This document shows, one piece after another, positions 1-4,880 of a stretch of 6,028 bases of DNA (within the stretch, counting starts at the first letter, position 1; each line of letters begins with the position of its first letter). The translations under genes were made by a program, and so were the position numbers. Below the pieces are notes generated by a model. It saw nothing but the letters and a program-made list of their open reading frames with translations, had not been told where the DNA came from and ran no database searches. Source of the DNA: DATIYF01 sp035517775 (lineage in GTDB: Bacteria; Acidobacteriota; Terriglobia; Terriglobales; Acidobacteriaceae); NCBI GenBank assembly GCA_035517775.1, contig DATIYF010000122.1:1-6028 (forward strand), in the 5' to 3' direction.

Positions 1-93
1 AACGCGATTCAGGCGGTCGCGGATGGAATTGGCGACCACCGCCAATTGCTCACCGATCAGGAAGAAGCCGCCAAGCGCAAGAAAAAGAAGTAG
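1..93 (+). CDS. C-terminal end of an unrecognised protein (5'-truncated)
   Basis: The frame beginning at base 1 is open for 30 codons and ends at TAG 91-93. The visible tail runs from NAIQAVADGIGDHRQ to a very basic end (AAKRKKKK). A charged helical stretch ending in a run of lysines is typical of a real C-terminus, such as that of a nucleic-acid- or ribosome-associated protein, but no family motif is visible and I do not assign one. Codons are GC-rich at third positions, like the neighbouring genes. It is followed by 147 bases before the next gene, so it is probably a separate transcription unit. Confidence 0.55.
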   Translation, partial: NAIQAVADGIGDHRQLLTDQEEAAKRKKKK

Positions 94-231
94 GCCGGCC
101 TGCGTGTTATTCTTTCTCATCCCAGACATGGGCGATTCAGGATCGTCTCTTTCGCCGAGGCATGGCGCCGTGCGCCGAGTGCACCATGCATCTTCCGCGC
201 CAGTTCTGGAAAAACCTGCCGGGTAGCTTAA

Positions 232-243
232 AGGGGCACCGTG
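232..243 (+). promoter_or_regulatory. Ribosome binding site deciding the GTG start of the metalloprotease gene
   Basis: AGGGG at 232-236 lies 4 nt before a GTG at 241. The next in-frame ATG, at 304, falls inside the N-terminal fold and has no comparable leader. This supports the GTG as the true start, although the spacing is a little short. Confidence 0.55.
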
Positions 244-927
244 TCCGAACGTCTTCAGCGAATTTTTCAGGAGATTTACCGCGAGATCCGCCCCCGGGCC
301 GACATGCCCGGAATCGAAGTAAGATTTTTCGCCTTTACCAGCATCAAGAACACCGTTCGTTTGCGCGAAGGACTCCTCTTAGTCCGGCTCTCGGATTTGC
401 TGGAAGGAGCTCCCCAGCCGGTGCTGCGCGCCATCGCTCACATTTTGCTCTCCAAGATGTACCGTTCTCCCGTGGATCCGTCCCAGGCCGCGCGTTACCG
501 CCGCTACATTTCCAGCCGCGAGATTTCCCGCAAAGCGCACCTGGTTCGCCAGATGCGCGGCCGGAAACGCATCCTCACCGCCCAGGGCCACACCTACGAT
601 CTGGAAGTCATCTTTGAGCAGCTCAACTCCCGCTATTTTCACGGCCTGCTGGCCCGGCCACAGCTGACCTGGAGCGCGAACCATGCCCGCAACTCGCTCG
701 GACACTACGACCCCGCGCACAACGCGATCGTGGTAAGCCGGGTCTTCGACGATGCACGCGTACCGCGTTATGCGGTGGAATACCTGGTCTACCACGAGAT
801 GCTGCATCTGAAGCATCCGGTTCGCTTGCGGGGCAGCCGGCGCTGCGTGCACTCCGCCGAGTTCCACGCGGAGGAGAAACTCTTTCCGCGATTGCAGGAT
901 GCCCGGCGATTCTTAAAACAGTGGTAG
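241..927 (+). CDS. SprT-like zinc metalloprotease
   Basis: This is a 228-residue protein of the SprT-like (zincin) type. The C-terminal half carries the signature: YHEMLH at about 184-189 gives the HExxH zinc site (H185, H189) with the catalytic E186. HSAEF at 204-208 matches the HGxxF-type position of SprT proteins and supplies the likely third zinc ligand, H204. The segment before it (VIFEQLNSRYF at 123-133, LTWS at 142-145, LGHYD at 153-157, IVVSR at 163-167) is the usual SprT-domain beta/helix lead-in. The N-terminal 110 residues are basic, without signal peptide or membrane segment, so the protein is probably cytosolic. SprT/Spartan relatives include proteases acting on DNA-protein crosslinks, but bacterial homologues of this size are mostly uncharacterised, so the substrate is unknown. 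It is 219 bases from the iron operon, with regulatory sites in between, and is probably not co-regulated with it. The family call is firm and the role open. Confidence 0.85.
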   Translation: MSERLQRIFQEIYREIRPRADMPGIEVRFFAFTSIKNTVRLREGLLLVRLSDLLEGAPQPVLRAIAHILLSKMYRSPVDPSQAARYRRYISSREISRKAHLVRQMRGRKRILTAQGHTYDLEVIFEQLNSRYFHGLLARPQLTWSANHARNSLGHYDPAHNAIVVSRVFDDARVPRYAVEYLVYHEMLHLKHPVRLRGSRRCVHSAEFHAEEKLFPRLQDARRFLKQW

Positions 928-1021
928 GCGCAAGCCCGGCGCAACTGGCCCGTGCCACTACTATCGCAGTTGGAGATAATGGCCCGGTTTCCCGCTCCCC
1001 GCTTGCTGCTCGGATTCCCCG

Positions 1022-1037
1022 TGTGATGCATATCACA
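1022..1037 (+). promoter_or_regulatory. CRP/FNR-family binding site (TGTGA-N6-TCACA)
   Basis: The sequence TGTGATGCATATCACA has both pentamer half-sites of the CRP consensus intact with the canonical 6-nt spacer. FNR sites (TTGAT-N4-ATCAA) differ in the outer bases, so a CRP-like protein is the better guess. Its centre lies about 62-65 bp upstream of the start point inferred from the promoter at 1058-1087, close to the class I activator position. It reads toward the iron operon at 1147. The match is seen directly; occupancy and the identity of the regulator are inferred. Confidence 0.6.
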
Positions 1038-1057
1038 GCCGCTCGTGACTCGACGCG

Positions 1058-1087
1058 TTGACGGCCCGGCGGCTGCGGGACTATCGT
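1058..1087 (+). promoter_or_regulatory. Candidate sigma70-type promoter of the iron operon
   Basis: TTGACG (1058-1063, 5 of 6 consensus bases) is followed after 18 nt by TATCGT (1082-1087, 4 of 6). The expected start of transcription is near 1093-1094, just before the Fur-like palindrome at 1099-1115 and about 53 nt before the ATG at 1147. The -10 element is weak. The case rests mainly on the coherent geometry with the CRP-type site upstream and the Fur-type site downstream. Confidence 0.4.
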
Positions 1088-1098
1088 AAAGAGTGAAA

Positions 1099-1115
1099 TT
1101 GAAAATCATTTTCAA
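1099..1115 (+). promoter_or_regulatory. Fur-box-like iron operator (17-bp perfect palindrome)
   Basis: TTGAAAATCATTTTCAA is a perfect 8-1-8 inverted repeat. Its core TGAAAATCATTTTCA differs from the 7-1-7 Fur model TGATAATNATTATCA at one symmetric position per arm. It sits in an AT-rich island in otherwise GC-rich DNA, 31 nt upstream of the FTR1 start codon, immediately after the predicted transcription start, where a bound repressor would block the promoter. Iron-dependent repression by Fur is the simplest reading. Because the operon encodes its own DtxR-like module, that protein is an alternative ligand, although the palindrome does not resemble the DtxR/IdeR consensus (TTAGGTTAGCCTAACCTAA). 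Confidence 0.75.
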
Positions 1116-1146
1116 AATGGTTTCGGCGTAAAAGGCAGATACATTC

Positions 1147-2397
1147 ATGCTTGAGGCTTTCATCGTCACCTTGCGCGAGGGCGTCGAGGCCGCCCTGATT
1201 GTCGGAATCACGCTCGCTTATCTCGCCAAAATCAATCGTCCCGAACTTCGCAAGCCGGTCTTTGCCGCCCTGGTTTCCGCCTTCGTCGGCAGTATCGGCA
1301 TTGCTGTCCTGCTCTCCCGTACCCGCTGGAATCAGGACATCTTCGAGGGCTGGGTCATGCTGGCGGCGGCCTTCTTCGTCGTCACCATGATCCTGTTCAT
1401 GATGCGCACCGGCCGCAAGCTCAAGGGGGAAATCGAAGGCAAGGTTGGACTGCTGGCTGGCCGTAATGCCGCCTTCGGCCTCTTCTCGTTCGTATTTCTC
1501 ATGGTGCTGCGCGAAGGCGTGGAAACTGTGCTGATTCTCGGCGCGGTGTCGCTCAACACCACCGAATTGCTGAGCTTTCTCGGAACCCTGGCGGGCGTGC
1601 TGGTGGCCATTCTGTTCGGCGTGATGTTCGTAAAAGGCAGCGTGCGCATCAACTTGCAGAAGTTCTTTCGAGTCACCACCGTGATTCTGTTCTTCGTCGC
1701 GGCCCAGCTGATTATTTCCGGCCTGCACGAGCTTTCCGAAAATGGCGTGCTGCCCTCCTCCCGCGAAGAGATGGCGGTCATTGGCCCCATCGTGCGCAAT
1801 GACTTGTTCTTTTTCGTCACCATTTTTGCGCTGGCGGCGTTGATGGTGCTCTTCGAGGTGAAACGGCGCGAACCGGTGGCCATGCCGGAATCCCCCGCGG
1901 CCCGCCGCAAGGCGGCCTGGAGCGCCCGCCGCGAACGGCTCTGGATGGTTTCCGTATACGCCAGCTCTTTTCTCTTCATCATGCTGGTCACCGCCGAGTT
2001 CATCTATGCCAAGAGCGTGAGCGCACTCTCCCCCTCCACCATGGTGACCTTTGTAAACGGCAAGCTGAGCATTCCGATCTCGCAGGTCTCCGACGGCGAC
2101 TTGCATCGATTCGCCGCCATAGAGAATGGAAGCACGGTGCGCTTCTGGCTGTATCAGAAACCGGACGGCAAGATCGCCACCGTGTTCGATGCCTGCGAGA
2201 TTTGCGGCGCCGTGGGTTTCTACAAAGGAACCACCGGAGTGGTCTGCAAGAATTGCGCCGCGCCCATCAATGCTCAATCCGTAGGCATGCCTGGCGGATG
2301 TAACCCCATTCCTATGAAGGCTACGGTGACTGCCGACGCCGTCATTATTGAGGAGACGGAAGTGGCGGGCGGCGCCCATTACTTCGCACAGCCATAA
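1147..2397 (+). CDS. FTR1-family iron permease fused to a DUF2318/FtrD-like domain
   Basis: This 416-residue inner-membrane protein is the likely iron channel of the operon. Two REGVE motifs (residues 10-14 and 122-126), each in a hydrophobic helix, are the REXXE iron-binding motifs of the FTR1/EfeU/FtrC family. About seven membrane segments are visible (roughly 4-27, 38-58, 66-87, 108-133, 142-162, 174-192, 216-237). A strongly basic loop (239-265) that should be cytoplasmic is followed by an eighth segment (266-284). The C-terminal domain (about 290-416) should therefore be extracytoplasmic. It holds DACEIC (C350, C353), CKNC (C367, C370) and GGCNPIP (C385), the Cys pattern of DUF2318/FtrD-like proteins, thought to bind a redox metal or Fe-S centre. 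In ftrABCD systems FtrC and FtrD are separate proteins; here they are one chain. The start ATG has AAGG at 1132-1135. The TAA stop overlaps the next ATG by 1 nt. Confidence 0.94.
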   Translation: MLEAFIVTLREGVEAALIVGITLAYLAKINRPELRKPVFAALVSAFVGSIGIAVLLSRTRWNQDIFEGWVMLAAAFFVVTMILFMMRTGRKLKGEIEGKVGLLAGRNAAFGLFSFVFLMVLREGVETVLILGAVSLNTTELLSFLGTLAGVLVAILFGVMFVKGSVRINLQKFFRVTTVILFFVAAQLIISGLHELSENGVLPSSREEMAVIGPIVRNDLFFFVTIFALAALMVLFEVKRREPVAMPESPAARRKAAWSARRERLWMVSVYASSFLFIMLVTAEFIYAKSVSALSPSTMVTFVNGKLSIPISQVSDGDLHRFAAIENGSTVRFWLYQKPDGKIATVFDACEICGAVGFYKGTTGVVCKNCAAPINAQSVGMPGGCNPIPMKATVTADAVIIEETEVAGGAHYFAQP

Positions 2398-3656
2398 TGT
2401 TCCTGCGCCTTGTCTACGAATCGTTCCGGCGGCAGAAGCGGCGCAAGCTGCTGGCCGGCTTCGCCATCACCCTGGGCGTGGGCGTTGCCACCGCGATGAT
2501 CGCGGTAGCCACCGATATCGGCGACAAGATCAGCCGCGAACTGCGCAGTTACGGCGCTAATCTCCTGGTCACCCCCCAGGAGGACACCCTCGACGTGCAG
2601 ATCGGCGGCGTTGACCTGAAGCCGCCGAGCGACGGCGCCTATCTCAACGAAGCCGACCTGCCCAAGATCCGCGGGACGTTCTGGCATCACAATATCGTAG
2701 GCTTCTCTCCCATGTTGCCGGTACCGGCTCAGATCGGTGCCTCCGATCAGAACGTGACCCTGGTCGGCACATACTTCTCGAAAAAGCTGACCTTTGGCAA
2801 AGAGGACTTTGCTACTGGCGTTCGCATCACCCATCCCTGGTGGAGAGTGGAAGGCGAGTGGCCGAGCGACAATTCCCAGGACATTCTCTTAGGCCAGCAT
2901 CTGGCGGCGCGGCTCGCCGCCAAGCCGGGCGAGACGCTGGAAGTTGCCGGGCGCAGGCTGCGGGTTGCGGGAATCTTGTCGACCGGCGGCGCCGAAGACG
3001 ATCAGGTGGTAACGCCTCTGGCCCTGGCCCAGGAGATTCTGGGCAAGCCGGGCGCAGTCCGGCGGATCTACGTCAGCGCCCTTACCAAGCCCGAGGACGA
3101 ACTCGCCCGCCGTGATCCCAAGACCATGACCCCGGAAATGTACGACCGCTGGTACTGCTCGCCCTATGTCCAGTCGATCGCTTTTCAACTGCAGGAGGCC
3201 ATTCCGCATTCCCACGCCGAGCAGATACGGCAGGTGGCACAGAACGAAGGGGCCGTGCTCTCGCGCATTCAGGGATTGATGCTGCTCATCACCTTCGCCG
3301 CGTTGTTTGCCTCGGCGCTGGCTGTCTCAGCCGCGATGGCCACCGCCATTTACGAGCGGCGCAACCAGGTTGGCCTGATGAAAGCCCTGGGCGCCGGCAA
3401 CGCCGTGGTGGCCGGCATATTCTTCGCCGAAGCGGCCCTGTTGGCCGCAATCGGCGGTGTGGCCGGCTTTGCCGGGGGCGCCGTGCTGGCCCGCCTCGTG
3501 GGCCGGTCTATTTTTAATTCCGATATCACCATTGAGCCCGTTCTCTTTCCCATCATTCTGGCGATTGCGGTACTTGTGACCTTTGCCGGAAGCGCTGCCG
3601 CGATCCGCCGCGCCGTGAACTTCGACCCGGTGTATGCGTTAAGAGGCGAGGCATGA
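2397..3656 (+). CDS. FtsX/MacB-type ABC transporter permease 1
   Basis: This 419-residue permease has the MacB/FtsX plan: a basic N-terminus (RRQKRRK, 11-17), TM1 (about 18-39), a large extracytoplasmic domain (about 40-290), then TM2 (about 293-317), TM3 (about 335-367) and TM4 (about 380-403), ending in the usual NFDPVYALRGEA. The cytoplasmic segment after TM2 (YERRNQVGLMKALGAG, 319-334) is the coupling region that contacts the ATPase in this family. The extracytoplasmic domain carries RSYGANLLV (50-58), HPWWRVEGEWP (146-156) and RWYCSPYVQS (251-260), with one lone cysteine, C254. Its ATG overlaps the FTR1 stop (TAATG) and I see no good Shine-Dalgarno sequence, so it is probably translated by coupling to the FTR1 gene. 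It most likely pairs with the paralogue at 3653-4876. Such permeases often transmit mechanical force rather than conduct a substrate; the substrate here is unknown, but the context points to iron. Confidence 0.92.
   Translation: MFLRLVYESFRRQKRRKLLAGFAITLGVGVATAMIAVATDIGDKISRELRSYGANLLVTPQEDTLDVQIGGVDLKPPSDGAYLNEADLPKIRGTFWHHNIVGFSPMLPVPAQIGASDQNVTLVGTYFSKKLTFGKEDFATGVRITHPWWRVEGEWPSDNSQDILLGQHLAARLAAKPGETLEVAGRRLRVAGILSTGGAEDDQVVTPLALAQEILGKPGAVRRIYVSALTKPEDELARRDPKTMTPEMYDRWYCSPYVQSIAFQLQEAIPHSHAEQIRQVAQNEGAVLSRIQGLMLLITFAALFASALAVSAAMATAIYERRNQVGLMKALGAGNAVVAGIFFAEAALLAAIGGVAGFAGGAVLARLVGRSIFNSDITIEPVLFPIILAIAVLVTFAGSAAAIRRAVNFDPVYALRGEA
3642..3655 (+). promoter_or_regulatory. Ribosome binding site and ATGA overlap start of permease 2
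   Basis: AGAGG at 3642-3646 lies 6 nt before the ATG at 3653, which overlaps the TGA of permease 1 in an ATGA junction. This favours the upstream start over the in-frame ATG at 3761, whose nearest purine run (GAGGG) is about 16 nt away, too far for a good site. Confidence 0.55.
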
Positions 3657-4876
3657 CCGCTGGCTCCCAAAACACGAAAGGGGACGGGCGTCCTCTCCCC
3701 TCCCGCCGCCGAACTGCACCGGCCGCCAACTTGCATCGCGAGGGTAAACCGCATATCTCGATGTTTCTTCGCATGTTGTGGCGGGCGGCCGTGCTCCGCC
3801 GCGGTCGCGCTATTTCGGCCCTGATCGCGATGATCGTTGCCGCCGCGGTCACAACTGCCATGCTGAATCTCTACGTGGATGTGCAGGCCAAGCTGCGCAA
3901 GGAGTTCCGCAACTACGGCGCCAATGTTGTCGTCGTCGGCAAGGATGGCGCTACCCTCCCTCCCGCCGCGTTGGACCAGGTACGTTCCACCCTGCAGGGT
4001 CGTGGCTTGGCGGTTCCCTTTGCCTATGTCGTGGCCAGAACCTCCGACGGCCAATCTGTCGTGGTCGCGGGCACAGACTTCTCCCAGGTGCGCCAACTGG
4101 ACCGCTGGTGGTCCGTTAGTGCATGGCCCAAACCCGATTCACAGGCGCGAACTCCCGACACTCCCGTCGCAGCCCTGATAGGTGTCCGCGCTGCAGCGCT
4201 GGTCAGCCCCCAGAGCAAGCCATTCGCTCTGAGTTTCCAGAATCGTGCCTTGAACCTGCTTCCCGCCGGTGCCCTGCAAACCGGCGCTGCCGAGGATAGC
4301 CGCATCTACATTCCGCTGGCGGATTTTGAAGCCTGGACCGGCGTGCAGCCCTCCACCATCGAAATTGCCGCTTCGGGGGCGCCGGAAGAAATTTCCGCGA
4401 CCATGCAGAAGCTCTCGCAGTCGCTTCCGACCGCCGAAGTTCGGCCCGTGCGGCAGATTATGGAAGGTGAAGCCCGCGTGCTCGGGAAAACCCGAGCCAC
4501 CCTGCTCATGGCGGCCATCCTCATCATCTTGACGGCTGGGCTATGCGTGCTGGCTACGCTGATCGGCTGGGTCTTCGATCGGCGGCGGGACTTCGCCATC
4601 ATGAAGGCGCTGGGCGCCTCCGAGACTCTGGTCAACGGTTTCTTTGCCGCGGAGGCCACCGCGCTTGGCCTCATCGGCGCCGTGCTGGGTTTTGCGATTG
4701 GGATCGGTGTGGCAGCCTGGATCGGTCGCGTCAACTTCAACGCTCCCGTAGTGCCGCGCTTAAGCGTGCTGCCACCGGTTTTGGCAGGCAGTGTCCTGGT
4801 TGCCTTGCTATCGGCTATCTTGCCCATTTCGCTCTTGCGCCGCGTGCAGCCAGCCGCGATACTGAGGGGAGAGTGA
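3653..4876 (+). CDS. FtsX/MacB-type ABC transporter permease 2
   Basis: This 407-residue second permease is a diverged paralogue of the one before it. Layout: TM1 about 52-75, extracytoplasmic domain about 76-280, TM2 about 281-306, coupling segment FDRRRDFAIMKALGAS (308-323), TM3 about 328-358, TM4 about 372-396, ending VQPAAILRGE. Matching landmarks with permease 1 are KEFRNYGANVVV (83-94), VAGTDFS (138-144) and RWWSVSAWP (151-159), so the pair probably arose by duplication and works as a heterodimer. Its extracytoplasmic domain is about 45 residues shorter and lacks the RWYC segment. The first 36 residues are Arg/Pro-rich and have no counterpart in permease 1, whose N-terminus (MFLRLVYESF) aligns with MFLRMLWRAA at residue 37. 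The true start may therefore be the ATG at 3761, although the good ribosome site and ATGA overlap favour 3653. The stop is 1 nt before the ATPase start. Confidence 0.91.
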   Translation: MTAGSQNTKGDGRPLPSRRRTAPAANLHREGKPHISMFLRMLWRAAVLRRGRAISALIAMIVAAAVTTAMLNLYVDVQAKLRKEFRNYGANVVVVGKDGATLPPAALDQVRSTLQGRGLAVPFAYVVARTSDGQSVVVAGTDFSQVRQLDRWWSVSAWPKPDSQARTPDTPVAALIGVRAAALVSPQSKPFALSFQNRALNLLPAGALQTGAAEDSRIYIPLADFEAWTGVQPSTIEIAASGAPEEISATMQKLSQSLPTAEVRPVRQIMEGEARVLGKTRATLLMAAILIILTAGLCVLATLIGWVFDRRRDFAIMKALGASETLVNGFFAAEATALGLIGAVLGFAIGIGVAAWIGRVNFNAPVVPRLSVLPPVLAGSVLVALLSAILPISLLRRVQPAAILRGE

Positions 4877-4880
4877 GATG
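4865..4880 (+). promoter_or_regulatory. Ribosome binding site of the ABC ATPase gene
   Basis: AGGGG at 4865-4869, inside the last codons of permease 2, lies 8 nt before the ATG at 4878. With only 1 nt between stop and start, the site fixes this start and implies coupled synthesis of permease 2 and the ATPase. Confidence 0.6.

Noticed and set aside
92..101. Palindrome AGGCCGGCCT right after the first stop codon, as a possible terminator
   Set aside because: It has no loop and only a mixed pyrimidine stretch follows, not a U-run, so it does not qualify as an intrinsic terminator.
162..617. A + strand frame of 151 codons overlapping the start of the metalloprotease gene
   Set aside because: It is in a different frame from the supported gene, is Pro/Arg/His-rich without any motif, and ends inside that gene.
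946..957. TGGC-CCGT-GCCA hairpin after the metalloprotease gene as a terminator
   Set aside because: The stem is only 4 bp and no T-run follows.
379..1036. Overlapping - strand frames opposite the SprT-like gene
   Set aside because: They overlap the HExxH-bearing gene and the adjacent regulatory sites, have no motifs, and their translations are Ala/Arg/Gly-rich.
1081..2379. A 432-codon open frame on the - strand, antisense to the FTR1 gene
   Set aside because: It mirrors the codon structure of the FTR1 gene, whose REGVE motifs and Cys motifs are unmistakable. Its His/Gly/Glu/Gln-rich, low-complexity translation shows no domain and is typical of a shadow frame in GC-rich DNA.
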